33,099 nucleotides of DNA from Planctomycetota bacterium (GCA_019456195.1 VRUK01000063.1:1-33099), one strand, 5' to 3'; counted from the stretch's first letter, positions 23,402-32,936 are shown. Notes: a model not told the origin generated them from the letters alone. Numbers and translations are program-made.

Positions 23402-25543
23402 ATGAGCAAGAAATTGATTTATCTAACTTCTTTTGTTTTTGTGCTGGGTTTTGCCGCCGGTATTGCTAATGCCGAGCTGGTAGGATACTGGAAGTTTGAT
23501 GAGGGCTCCGGTAATGTCGCTTATGATTTAAGTGATTACGCAAACGACGGCGCCATCAATGGTGACCCGAAATGGGGGGTCGGTAAAATAGGTGCCGCCC
23601 TGGAATTTGACGGAAGTGATGACTACGTTGATTGCGGCAATGACCCATCGCTTAATATCAATGATAAGATAACGGTTATGGCATGGGTTAAAACAACAAG
23701 CACGGCTCACGGATACTTTGTTTCAAAGGGAACTGCCTGGGATGAAACAGGCCATTATGCAATAGGGCAGGAATATAATGTGCCGCTGACCTTCCAGCTC
23801 GAAATCGCCGGTAGCGGTGGAACTGTTGAGCTGGATTCAAATATCGCTGTCAATGACGGCCAATGGCATCATATCGTCGGAGTTTATGACGATCCGGATG
23901 TCAAAGTTTATGTCGATGGCGTAGAAGAAAACACCATGACAGGAGCGAGCAGCCTGACTGATTCGACTGCTGGAGGCTTAACCATTGGACAAAGAAGCGG
24001 CGGAAATATCATCGGTGGTATAATTGACGAAGTCCGCATCTACAATCGGGCGCTGACGGAGCCTGAGATTTTGGCTGCTATGGAAGGTGGTGAAGGATTT
24101 CCGTATGCCTTGGGGCCCAATCCTGCTGATGGTTCATATTATGAGGATACATGGACAAACGTTAGCTGGCAGCCGGGAGATTTTGCCCTCTCGCACGATG
24201 TGTACTTCGGTGACAATTTTGACAACGTGAACAACGGCGCCGAAGGTACTTTCCTGGGCAACCAGACCTCGACATATTTTATTGTAGGCTTCCCGGGCTT
24301 TGCATTTCCGGATGGTCTCGTTCCGGGTACGTCTTACTATTGGCGAATCGATGAAGTTAATGACGCCGAGCCGAACAGCCCGTGGAAGGGCAATGTCTGG
24401 AATTTTACGGTTCCCCCCAGAATTGCATACAATCCCATCCCGGCTGATAGTGCCGAGTCCATAGACACAAGCGCTCAGCTTAGCTGGACGGGAGGTTTCA
24501 GTACGAAGTTGCACACCATATACTTCGGTGACAATTTTGACGAGGTGAACAATGCCGCCGGTGGTTTTCCTCAGGCTGATGCAACTTATTCTCCCGGTAC
24601 ACTTGAATTAGCTAAGACTTATTACTGGCGAATCGACGAGTTTGATGCCGTCACCACCCATAAGGGCGATGTCTGGAGCTTTACTACTCAGGGCGCCGTC
24701 GGCAGTCCGAACCCGGCTAATGGCGATGTGGATGTAACGCAAACACCTATTCTCTCATGGAGTGCCGGAATCTATGCCGATTCACACCAGGTCTATTTAG
24801 GTACAGATAAACAAGCCGTCAAAAACGCCGATGCAGCTTCACCTGAGTACAAAGGCTCAGGAAACCTTGGTTCCGAAAGCTACGACCCCGGAAAGCTCGA
24901 ATGGGATACAACCTACTATTGGCGGATTGATGAAGCCAACAACGCCAACGCCGATAGTCCATGGAAAGGTAATATCTGGAGCTTTAAGACAGCCAACTTC
25001 CTTATCGTAGATGATTTTGAATCTTACAATGACCTTGACCCCGCTGACCCGGCCAGCAACAGGATATTTAATGCCTGGCTGGACGGATTCGACAACCCGG
25101 CTGTAAACGGCTCCGTCGTTGGTAATGCAAATCCTCCTTTTGCAGAGCAGACTATCGTTCACAACGGAAATCAATCAATGCCGCTTGCATACGATAACGC
25201 TGTTGGTAAATCTGAGGCGACTTCTGTCTTGACTTCCAATAGTGACTGGACAGAGAAAAACGTCGACACACTGACGATCTGGTTCAGGGGCGATACGGAT
25301 AACGCTGCTGAGACACTGTACGTTGCTCTCAACGACAGCGCTGTGGTCACCAATGATAATCCTGATGCCTCGCAGGCGGCTGCATGGACGGCATGGGACA
25401 TCGACCTGATGCGCTTTGCAGACCAGGGCGTAAATCTTGCCAATGTCAATTCGATTACTCTTGGCCTTGGTAACAGGAGCAATCCGGTTGCCGGCGGCTC
25501 AGGTATTATGTACTTCGATGATATTCGTCTCTATGCACCGTAG
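23402..25543 (+). CDS. Secreted LamG protein, family member 3
   Basis: A 713-residue protein with AAGGAGG before the ATG and a Sec signal peptide to about residue 24 (IANA). LamG domain at 25-228 (YWKFDEGSGNVAYDLSDYAN, EFDGSDDYVDCG, DGQWHHIVGVYD, IDEVRIYNRALTEPEI), the most canonical in the family. Three fibronectin-like repeats follow at about 233-337, 341-430 and 432-531, then the C-terminal module at 533-711. From residue 228 onward it runs parallel to member 2 with few gaps, pointing to recent tandem duplication with replacement or rapid change of the front domain. Confidence 0.82.
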   Translation: MSKKLIYLTSFVFVLGFAAGIANAELVGYWKFDEGSGNVAYDLSDYANDGAINGDPKWGVGKIGAALEFDGSDDYVDCGNDPSLNINDKITVMAWVKTTSTAHGYFVSKGTAWDETGHYAIGQEYNVPLTFQLEIAGSGGTVELDSNIAVNDGQWHHIVGVYDDPDVKVYVDGVEENTMTGASSLTDSTAGGLTIGQRSGGNIIGGIIDEVRIYNRALTEPEILAAMEGGEGFPYALGPNPADGSYYEDTWTNVSWQPGDFALSHDVYFGDNFDNVNNGAEGTFLGNQTSTYFIVGFPGFAFPDGLVPGTSYYWRIDEVNDAEPNSPWKGNVWNFTVPPRIAYNPIPADSAESIDTSAQLSWTGGFSTKLHTIYFGDNFDEVNNAAGGFPQADATYSPGTLELAKTYYWRIDEFDAVTTHKGDVWSFTTQGAVGSPNPANGDVDVTQTPILSWSAGIYADSHQVYLGTDKQAVKNADAASPEYKGSGNLGSESYDPGKLEWDTTYYWRIDEANNANADSPWKGNIWSFKTANFLIVDDFESYNDLDPADPASNRIFNAWLDGFDNPAVNGSVVGNANPPFAEQTIVHNGNQSMPLAYDNAVGKSEATSVLTSNSDWTEKNVDTLTIWFRGDTDNAAETLYVALNDSAVVTNDNPDASQAAAWTAWDIDLMRFADQGVNLANVNSITLGLGNRSNPVAGGSGIMYFDDIRLYAP

Positions 25544-25684
25544 CCACCAACACAGTAATTGGCAATTGTGTGGTTGATAAGAATTTGAAAGTTGGAGATT
25601 GATATTTGCTGAAAATAATATTTGTGTTGGCACGTGGCCAAAGCATAATTTATCATTATTATAATCTTTTTAAGGAGGATTATT
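25544..25684 (+). promoter_or_regulatory. Duplicated intergenic unit with leader inverted repeat, copy 3
   Basis: TGTGTTGGC (25623-25631) pairs with GCCAAAGCA (25637-25645) around ACGTG, with one G-A mismatch. The innermost pair is C-G here but U-G in copies 1 and 2. It ends 39 nt before the ATG at 25685. The stretch from the repeat to the ATG is almost the same as in copy 1. Confidence 0.6.
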
Positions 25685-27622
25685 ATGTGTAGAAAAATGA
25701 TCTATCTGGTTTCTTTTGTTCTGATTCTGGGGCTGGTCGGTGTCACCAGCGGCACTGAAGGCCTAAGGGGTGAGTATTATCATGGCAGTGCAGGCAATCC
25801 CTGGCGGGATTTGATTATGGTGCGTATAGATCCTACGATAGATTTTAGCTGGGGAGACGGTTCACCGGATCCGTCGATAAATGTGGACGGTTACACAGTA
25901 CGATGGACGGGCATGATTGAAGTGCCGGCTTCCGCAATCTACACCTTCCACACTCAGACGGACGACGGGATTCGATTGTATGTTAATGGCCAACTGATTA
26001 TTAACAATTGGACCGACCATGGGGGTACCCATGACAGCGGCGATATTTCCCTGAAAGCCGGGCAGAAATATGAGATTATACTGGAGTGGTATGAGAACGG
26101 CGGCGGTGCTATATGTGAGCTTTCATGGGAGAGTTCGGCTATAGCCCGGGAAGCCATCCCAAGCCAGTATTTGTCTGTAGAAAGACCCAACCCCCGTAAT
26201 CCCACGCCGGCTGACGGTAGCCTGCTTCGAGAAACATGGCAGACCCTTAACTGGGTGCCGGGGGATTTTGCGGCTTCACATGATGTGTACTTAGGTGAGA
26301 ATTATGACGAAGTGGATGCCGGTACCGGTGATACATTCCAGGGCAACCAGGCTGATACATATTTTACTATCGGCTTTCCCGGATTTCTTTATCCGGACGG
26401 CCTTGTACCTGGTACGACTTACTACTGGCGAATTGTTGAGGTCGATGAATCGAATCCGGAGAGTCCGTGGAAAGGCCCTGTCTGGAGCTTTTCAATTGCC
26501 CCCAAGAGCGACTTTAGTCCAGACCCTGTTGACGGCAGCGAGGCTGTGGACCCGAATGTCGCCCTTCGCTGGGAGCCTGGTTTCGGTGCAATACTGCACT
26601 ATGTGTACTTCGGTGACGATTATGATGTTGTGAATAATGCTGCCGGTGCTATGCCATGGGGACCTCCAACCTATATTCCCGGCACGCTTGATTTAGAAAA
26701 GGTTTACTACTGGCGGATTGACGCTTTCCACGGTGCCGAAACAATTAAAGGTGATATCTGGAGCTTTTCGACTCCTGGCGCTGTTGGGAGCCCGATGCCT
26801 TCTAATGGTGCTGCCGATGTAACACAGGTACAGATGCTATCATGGGCAGCAAGTGACAGTGCCGCTTCACATCAGGTCTATTTCGGTACGGATAAAGATG
26901 CCGTGCGAAGTGCCGATACAGGTTCACCGCAGTACAAAGGCAGCAAAAACCTTGGCTCTGAGAGCTATGACCCCGGTGAACTTGAGTGGGATACGACCTA
27001 CTACTGGCGTGTTGATGAAGTTGAGGCTGGCGGTACGACACAGAAGGGCCTTGTCTGGAGCTTCACAACGGCGAACTTCCTTATCGTGGATGATTTTGAG
27101 AGCTACAATGACCTGGACCCTGCCGACCCGGCCAGCAACAGGATCTTTAATGTCTGGTTGGACGGATTTGGCGACCAGACAAACGGCTCTCTCGTTGGTT
27201 ATGATAATCCTCCTTTTGCCGAGCAGACTATGGTTCACAGTGGTTCCCAGTCGATGCCGATGTCCTACGACAATGCTGCCGGGAAATCTGAAGCGACTCT
27301 GACATTGACTTATCCGCGTGACTGGACAGAGAACGGCGTCGACACACTGACGATTTGGTACATAGGCAGTGCGGCTAACGCTGCCGAACCTATGTATGTT
27401 GTTCTCAATGGCAGCGATGTGGTCACTAATGATAATCCTGATGCCCCGCAGTCAGCTATCTGGACACAATGGAATATCGACCTTCAGGCATTTGGAGTGG
27501 ACCTTGCCAATGTCAATACGATTTCTCTTGGCCTTGGTAACAGGAACAATCCTGCTCCTGGCGGTTCGGGTATGATGTTATTCGATGATATTCGACTGTA
27601 TCGGCCAACACCGGCACCTTAA
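25685..27622 (+). CDS. Secreted PA14 protein, family member 4
   Basis: A 645-residue protein with AAGGAGG before the ATG and a Sec signal peptide to about residue 23. Instead of LamG, residues 25-163 form a PA14 domain: LRGEYYHGSAG, VRWTGMIEVPASAIYTFHTQTDDGIRLYVNG, then a Gly/His-rich loop and LKAGQKYEIILEWYENGGGA. PA14 domains bind glycans and occur in adhesins and glycosidases. Three fibronectin-like repeats follow (about 168-273, 276-366, 368-463) and then the same C-terminal module (465-642). The leader and back half match members 1-3, so only the front module has been exchanged. It is the last member of the cluster and ends at a strong terminator. Confidence 0.85.
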   Translation: MCRKMIYLVSFVLILGLVGVTSGTEGLRGEYYHGSAGNPWRDLIMVRIDPTIDFSWGDGSPDPSINVDGYTVRWTGMIEVPASAIYTFHTQTDDGIRLYVNGQLIINNWTDHGGTHDSGDISLKAGQKYEIILEWYENGGGAICELSWESSAIAREAIPSQYLSVERPNPRNPTPADGSLLRETWQTLNWVPGDFAASHDVYLGENYDEVDAGTGDTFQGNQADTYFTIGFPGFLYPDGLVPGTTYYWRIVEVDESNPESPWKGPVWSFSIAPKSDFSPDPVDGSEAVDPNVALRWEPGFGAILHYVYFGDDYDVVNNAAGAMPWGPPTYIPGTLDLEKVYYWRIDAFHGAETIKGDIWSFSTPGAVGSPMPSNGAADVTQVQMLSWAASDSAASHQVYFGTDKDAVRSADTGSPQYKGSKNLGSESYDPGELEWDTTYYWRVDEVEAGGTTQKGLVWSFTTANFLIVDDFESYNDLDPADPASNRIFNVWLDGFGDQTNGSLVGYDNPPFAEQTMVHSGSQSMPMSYDNAAGKSEATLTLTYPRDWTENGVDTLTIWYIGSAANAAEPMYVVLNGSDVVTNDNPDAPQSAIWTQWNIDLQAFGVDLANVNTISLGLGNRNNPAPGGSGMMLFDDIRLYRPTPAP

Positions 27623-27923
27623 AGCTAAGATTTAATTGTTAAGTAAAATTGTTTAATTAATATGTTAGATTCCGTTATTTCGGGGCTTATACTGAGTATT
27701 TAGTATAAGCCCTTTTTCTTAATGAAATATTTGCTGCTGATTTTTGAGTTTTACATTTTGTCCTGTCAAAGAAAACTTGTAATCTTCAGCAAATTAGATT
27801 ATATTTACTTCAACTTATTAAGATGGATATCTGACTTTTGCTGAATTCAGATTTCTTTCTCTGTCTTGATTAATCTGCTCGGTTGGAGATAAAAAGCACA
27901 GCTAAGTATCAGGAGGCAAATAA
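27623..27923. other. Intergenic region after the LamG/PA14 cluster
   Basis: About 300 AT-rich bases. It contains the terminator at 27683-27717. Beyond that nothing is recognised apart from the ribosome binding site of the DUF362 gene. Confidence 0.5.
27683..27717 (+). terminator. Rho-independent terminator after PA14 member 4
   Basis: GGGCTTATACT (27683-27693) pairs perfectly with AGTATAAGCCC (27702-27712) around an 8-nt loop, followed directly by TTTTT. The stem resembles that at 18241-18267. Confidence 0.85.
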
Positions 27924-30371
27924 ATGCAATTCCCAAAAAGAAAACACGTCCACCTGTGCCCCGAAACAGGTAAATCCTTAAAGAATAAAACAAAATATCG
28001 CTGGCTGATGTGGCTATTTCCCATCGCCGGCCTGGTATCCCTGATTTGGTTTTTAATACGAGTGATACCAAAGCCCTCACGAGCTACGTATCCGTGCCAG
28101 CGGATGGCTTTTCCGTTGGCCTCTGGTTTCGTTATCTGGCTCGCAGGTCTTGCTGCATCAGCAATGGCATTTAGAAAAGCCAAATTCAATCTCGCACAAA
28201 GACGTTATCTCATGGCTCTGGCATGTATAGGTATAAGCGTCGGGGCGGTGCTTTTCGCTCTCAGTGTTACGAGCGAAAAGTTGGTCATGGCCGAGCCTCA
28301 CACTGCGAATGCGCCGATAGGAGTAGCAAAAGGCATTTATCCAGGACGCGTCGTCTGGGCACATAACCCGGATGCGACCGACTGGGAAGGCCCCGGAAAC
28401 GGCCACTTGTGGCAGCCGGAGCATACGAACCAGGAAGTTTGTGATAAGATGATGTCACAGACTATCCGCAGGCTTACTGGAAAAAGCACAAATGCCGCCG
28501 CCTGGGATTCGATATTCCGCTACAATAACAAGACTCGTAACAAAGGCGATGTAGGATACAAACCGGGCGAGAAGATTACAATTAAAGTCAACTTTGTCGG
28601 ATTCATTCGTACTATGAAGGCGGTTAATCGGGACACCTACGGTATCGAGAACTGGATAGATTATATGAATACCTCGCCCCAGATAATCGCCGCTCTGCTA
28701 AGGGAGCTAACTCAGGCCGCAGGCGTCAGGCAGGCCGATATCACTATAGGTGACGGTTTGACTTATTTCGCCAAAGAGTATTATGACATGCTGCACAACG
28801 AGTTCCCCGACGTCTGCTATCTGGACTGTAACGGAAAATCCGGCAGAGTCAAAGAAGAGTTCTCATCCACACCTTTTTACTGGAGCAGCAAACCGCAGGG
28901 CTTTAAGCAGGACTATATACCAAAATCATTCCAGCAGGCCGAGTATCTTATCAACCTCGCCAACCTCAAGGCCCATCCGCTTGCCGGTGTCACCCTTTGT
29001 GCCAAAAACCATTACGGCTCGTTCATTCGCACACCGGTCGAAAGAGGTTACTTCGATATGCACAAAAGTGTCGGCGACAAAGGAACAGCTCAATACAGAA
29101 ACCTCGTGGATATAATGGGCCACGCCCACATCGGCGGCAAAACCGTTTTGTATCTGCTCGACGGTCTCTATGCCGGTTTGCACTACCTCGAACACGTACC
29201 GAGAAAATTCCAGGCTGATCCATTCAATAACGATTGGGCCTCGTGCCTGCTCGCTTCGCAGGACCCTGTCGCTATTGATTCTGTCGGCGTGGACATCCTT
29301 CAGGTTAATATTGAAAAATATGCGAGAATGCCGGGTACGGACGACTATCTCCACGAGGCGGCACTGGTGGATAATCCCCCTTCGGGCACATTCTACGATC
29401 CCGACCATTCCCGCAATGAGAAAAGATTGCAAAGTCTTGGCACCCACGAACACTGGAATAATCCTACGGACAGAAAATATTCTCGTAATTTAGGGACAGG
29501 AAAAGGCATCGAGCTGATAACATTAACTCAGGCAGACTTCGCAAAAGCCGGTATCATCGCCCCCGGAGCAAAAGTAAAAAAACTTGCGGACGGCTTTAAG
29601 TTTACCGAAGGCCCCGCCGTTGACACCTATGGAAATGTATTCTTCACCGACCAGCCCAACAATCGAATCCATAAGTGGTCAATAGACGGCAAGCTGTCGA
29701 TATTCCACGACAGCCCCGGAAGGGCAAATGGGCTTTACTTCGACAAAAATGGAAATCTATTGGCCTGTGCCGACCTTGATAACGAGTTGTGGTCGATTGA
29801 TATGCAGGGCAATGCAAAAGTGCTGGTAAAGGACTATAAAGGCAAAAAGCTCAACGGCCCGAATGACCTCTGGGAAGACCCCAAAGGCGGAATATATTTC
29901 ACCGACCCTCTCTACAAAAGACCTTACTGGAACAGGGGCCCTATGGAGCAGGATGGTAAGCATGTCTATTACCTCAGGCCGAATCGCAAAAGACTCGTGC
30001 GCGTCACCGATGACCTCGTCACCCCCAACGGCATAATCGGCTCACCCAACGGCAAACTGCTTTACGTTGCCGACCTCGGTGACAGAAAAACTTATGTATA
30101 TAACATAAATAAAAACGGCAAACTCTCGAACAAAAAACTTTTCTGCTCGATGGGTTCCGACGGTATGACCATTGACAACGAGGGCAACGTTTATCTTACC
30201 GGCAGGGGGGTTACGGTTTTCAACTCATCCGGCGAAAAAATCGAACATATCGACATCGACGCAGGCTGGACAGCAAACGTATGTTTTGGCGGCGCTGACA
30301 GACACACGCTCTTCATCACTGCTCAGACCTCGTTCTACTCGCTCCAAATGCGTGTCAAAGGCGTACAGTAA
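27924..30371 (+). CDS. Membrane-anchored DUF362 / SMP-30 (gluconolactonase-like) fusion protein
   Basis: An 815-residue protein with AGGAGG 8 nt before the ATG. Three hydrophobic helices at about 26-48, 63-83 and 95-117 anchor it, with the rest probably outside the cytoplasm. Residues about 130-540 match DUF362: KITIKVNFVG, LLRELTQAAGVRQADITIGDG, YLINLANLKAHPLAGVTLCAKNHYG, ASQDPVAIDSVG. No 4Fe-4S cysteine clusters are seen. Residues about 551-810 are an SMP-30/gluconolactonase beta-propeller: KFTEGPAVDTYGNVFFTD, GRANGLYFDKNGNLLACAD, LNGPNDLWEDPKGGIYFTDP, VTPNGIIGSPNGKLLYVAD, SDGMTIDNEGNVY. SMP-30 enzymes hydrolyse sugar lactones with a divalent metal held by Glu, Asn and Asp, all plausible here (E in TEGP, N in PND, D in SDG). 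The DUF362 role is unknown. Confidence 0.8.
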   Translation: MQFPKRKHVHLCPETGKSLKNKTKYRWLMWLFPIAGLVSLIWFLIRVIPKPSRATYPCQRMAFPLASGFVIWLAGLAASAMAFRKAKFNLAQRRYLMALACIGISVGAVLFALSVTSEKLVMAEPHTANAPIGVAKGIYPGRVVWAHNPDATDWEGPGNGHLWQPEHTNQEVCDKMMSQTIRRLTGKSTNAAAWDSIFRYNNKTRNKGDVGYKPGEKITIKVNFVGFIRTMKAVNRDTYGIENWIDYMNTSPQIIAALLRELTQAAGVRQADITIGDGLTYFAKEYYDMLHNEFPDVCYLDCNGKSGRVKEEFSSTPFYWSSKPQGFKQDYIPKSFQQAEYLINLANLKAHPLAGVTLCAKNHYGSFIRTPVERGYFDMHKSVGDKGTAQYRNLVDIMGHAHIGGKTVLYLLDGLYAGLHYLEHVPRKFQADPFNNDWASCLLASQDPVAIDSVGVDILQVNIEKYARMPGTDDYLHEAALVDNPPSGTFYDPDHSRNEKRLQSLGTHEHWNNPTDRKYSRNLGTGKGIELITLTQADFAKAGIIAPGAKVKKLADGFKFTEGPAVDTYGNVFFTDQPNNRIHKWSIDGKLSIFHDSPGRANGLYFDKNGNLLACADLDNELWSIDMQGNAKVLVKDYKGKKLNGPNDLWEDPKGGIYFTDPLYKRPYWNRGPMEQDGKHVYYLRPNRKRLVRVTDDLVTPNGIIGSPNGKLLYVADLGDRKTYVYNINKNGKLSNKKLFCSMGSDGMTIDNEGNVYLTGRGVTVFNSSGEKIEHIDIDAGWTANVCFGGADRHTLFITAQTSFYSLQMRVKGVQ

Positions 30372-30456
30372 TATAGGTTCTTCAAAACTAAGTAAAATAT
30401 ATCTGTAAACTATTTTTGCAGTGCCTTGTCAAGGTCGGAAAAGTGGAGTGATTCGA

Positions 30457-31479
30457 ATGACTAAAAGAATATATGTTCCAACTTTAGTATTGTTATTTTG
30501 CACCTCGTTAACTTTCGCCGCCGTTCCTCTGACAGTGGAAGTGGTCGAGGTCAACAAGATTTGGGACAAGGCCCCCCATAGCGCATTTACAGACCTCGCC
30601 CGCTGGAATGATACGTTTTACTGCGCTTTCCGTGTGGGAAGGGGACACGTCTCAACAGACGGTAAAATCCGCATACTCAAATCGAAGGATGCAAATCGAT
30701 GGCACTCAGCGGCCCTTATCGCTCTAAAAGACTTCGATCTCCGCGATGCGCACCTGTCCGTAACGCCGGACAACCGATTAATGCTGCTCGGAGGTATCGC
30801 CCCTCGTAAAAAGGATAATCAATCCGCCCCAACCGGCACCTTCGTCAGTTTTTCCAGCGATGGCAAACAATGGACCACACCCCAAATCGTCGTAAAGCCC
30901 GGCCGCTGGCTGTGGTGTGTCACCTGGTACAAAGGAAAAGCATACGGAGTCTCCTACACGGCCGGAGAAGGAACGGCACCCTATCTCGATTTACTTGTAA
31001 GTTCCGACGGAATTAACTATCAGCAGCATGTACCAAAGCTTTTCGAGCAGGGCTACCCGAATGAAGTGACACTGCGTTTTGATACCGATGGGACTTGTTA
31101 CGCCATTGTCCGGCGCGACCGTCACGACATAGATCCAAGCTCCGCCTTGTTGGGTATAAGCAGACCGAATTATAAGCAATGGCAATTCAAAGACCTCGGC
31201 CCTGATTTCAATGGTTTCGGCGGCCCTAATCTCATAAAAATTCCCTCCGGCCACTGGCTTGCCGCAGGACGAATGCACCAGGGCGGCTCACATACCGCTC
31301 TGACATACATTGACGTCAAGAGCGGCACTATGACCAAGCTGGCAAAACTCCCCAGTGGCGGCGATACGAGTTACCCCGGCCTTCTCTGGCACGACGATAT
31401 TCTATACGTCAGTTACTACTCTGGCCACGAAGGCAAAACCAGCATCTACCTCGCAAAGGTAAAAATAAAAAACCAGTAA
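30457..31479 (+). CDS. Secreted sialidase-like (BNR/beta-propeller) protein
   Basis: 340 residues from the ATG at 30457, with GGAG at 30445-30448; an in-frame GTG at 30421 lies upstream and lacks a site. A Sec signal peptide covers residues 1-21 (ends SLTFAA). The protein has repeated blade-like strands with Asp-box-like pieces (SKDANRWHSAALI, SFSSDGKQWTTPQIV, VSSDGINYQQHVPK), AFRVGRGHVSTDGKIRIL near the start, and GGDTSYPGLLWHDDILYVSYYSGHEGKTSIYLAKV at the end in two pieces. This suits a six-bladed exo-sialidase-like propeller. Specificity cannot be read from sequence; many planctomycete relatives act on other sugars. It lies 85 nt after the DUF362/SMP-30 gene. Confidence 0.72.
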   Translation: MTKRIYVPTLVLLFCTSLTFAAVPLTVEVVEVNKIWDKAPHSAFTDLARWNDTFYCAFRVGRGHVSTDGKIRILKSKDANRWHSAALIALKDFDLRDAHLSVTPDNRLMLLGGIAPRKKDNQSAPTGTFVSFSSDGKQWTTPQIVVKPGRWLWCVTWYKGKAYGVSYTAGEGTAPYLDLLVSSDGINYQQHVPKLFEQGYPNEVTLRFDTDGTCYAIVRRDRHDIDPSSALLGISRPNYKQWQFKDLGPDFNGFGGPNLIKIPSGHWLAAGRMHQGGSHTALTYIDVKSGTMTKLAKLPSGGDTSYPGLLWHDDILYVSYYSGHEGKTSIYLAKVKIKNQ

Positions 31480-31580
31480 CACAGAAAAATAACAAATAGT
31501 AACAACCTTAATTCTAATAGAATTTTGAACTTTAGTTTTGAAGTAGAAGGCAAATCTCAAAAACGAGAGGAGATGTAATT

Positions 31581-32936
31581 ATGCGAGCCAAATCAATGAA
31601 TCGCCGACAATTCTTAACGGCCTCAGCGGGAATATCTATAGCGGCAGGAATGGAAAGCCGTGCAGGCGCTAACCTTTTAGCACCTGCCATCTCACATGAA
31701 GAAGATCCGGAAAGAAAAAAGAGGATTGAGGCCAATCAGCAGATTCAAAGGGCACGCCAGGCAGCTTTGAAGATTCTCAAACCAAGCAGCAAAGACCTTG
31801 AGCACGGCCTGGAGCTTCATGCGAATTCGCTTGTTGTCGAATCGTACGGCTTCTCTCCCCGTGCGGCCTTAGATGGCGACAAGATTAAAGCGGCCATCGA
31901 AGATGGTGCCTCGGAAATCGAACTCAAGGATACCAGAGAGGACATGATGATGACTCGATGCGTCACCGATGCCGCTGAGCGTCGGGAATATATGGACGCA
32001 TGGGAAGCCGCTGGCGTTACATGCATCCTTCAAAACGCCGGAGAGGAGGGAATGGCTGTCAGTTGGCTGCTAAAACGCCTGGCGAGATTTACTTATGTCA
32101 CGGACATGATGAGCAACTTTGTTTACAAGGCGGCCGCACCTGATGATATTGTTGCTGCCAAAAAACAGAACAGACACTGTCTGTATTTCAGTGGAAACGG
32201 TGTGCCGATTCCACAGGACTGGATATCGGTTGAAGAAGAATTAAGATTCATTCGGGTCTTTTTCCAGTTGGGTGTCCGCATGATGCACCTGACCTACAAT
32301 CGACGTAACGTAATTGGTGATGGTTGTGGAGAGCCGTCCGATGGAGGGTTGAGCGATTTTGGGCGCGCAGTCATAGCAGAAATGAATCGGCTGGGTCTGA
32401 TTGTGGACGTTGCGCACTGCGGATGGCAAACCAGCCTCGAAGCCGCCGAAATTTCTAATCGCCCGATAGTCGCAAGCCACACCACCTGTACCGCACTTCA
32501 CGAACATATTCGCAGCAAGCCGGATAATGTTATCCGCGCCATTGTCGATAAAGGGGGGCTGATTGGTATTTGTTGTATCCCGAGCTTTCTCGGCGGAAAA
32601 GGTGACATTGCCAAAATGATGCAGCATATCAAATATGCTGTGAAGACCTTCGGTGCCGACCACGTCGCTATCGGCACCGATGTAGCCTATTCCTCACGAA
32701 ATGCGGACAAGGAGTACAGAAAAATCCCGAACCGCAGAAAGACCAGAAAAGCATGGGAAAGCCTTTGGCCGGAAGGTTCACTTGTCACAGGGCCGCGTGA
32801 AAGTCGGCTTAGCATGGCCTGGACAAATTGGCCGCTGTTTACCGTCGGCCTTGTCCAACTCGGTCTTTCTGACTCAGACATTCAGAAGATTCTCGGCGGC
32901 AACGTACTTCGTGTAGCCCGTGACGTATTAGCATAA
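31581..32936 (+). CDS. Tat-exported M19 (renal dipeptidase-like) homologue with altered metal site
   Basis: A 451-residue protein with GAGAGGAG about 10 nt before the ATG. Tat signal NRRQFLTASAG at 7-17. From about residue 80 it follows the M19 dipeptidase barrel: RFIRVFFQLGVRMMHLTYNRRN (in two pieces), GLSDFGRAVIAEMNRLGL, IVDVAHCG with H279, RPIVASHTTC with H300, and DHVAIGTDVAYSS. These are the two second-metal histidines of the family. The usual His-x-Asp near the start (DGHND) is replaced by ESYGF at 87-91, and the bridging Glu of EGGH by FSGNGVPI at 203-210. So at most part of the di-zinc site remains. It may bind one metal, act differently, or be a binding protein. It ends with a normal M19 helix (ILGGNVLRVARDVLA). 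Confidence 0.78.
   Translation: MRAKSMNRRQFLTASAGISIAAGMESRAGANLLAPAISHEEDPERKKRIEANQQIQRARQAALKILKPSSKDLEHGLELHANSLVVESYGFSPRAALDGDKIKAAIEDGASEIELKDTREDMMMTRCVTDAAERREYMDAWEAAGVTCILQNAGEEGMAVSWLLKRLARFTYVTDMMSNFVYKAAAPDDIVAAKKQNRHCLYFSGNGVPIPQDWISVEEELRFIRVFFQLGVRMMHLTYNRRNVIGDGCGEPSDGGLSDFGRAVIAEMNRLGLIVDVAHCGWQTSLEAAEISNRPIVASHTTCTALHEHIRSKPDNVIRAIVDKGGLIGICCIPSFLGGKGDIAKMMQHIKYAVKTFGADHVAIGTDVAYSSRNADKEYRKIPNRRKTRKAWESLWPEGSLVTGPRESRLSMAWTNWPLFTVGLVQLGLSDSDIQKILGGNVLRVARDVLA

Noticed and set aside
15433..27622. PEP-CTERM, sortase or dockerin anchors on the LamG/PA14 proteins
   Set aside because: All four end directly after the conserved C-terminal module; only the GLUG protein at 7535-8788 has a dockerin-like tail.
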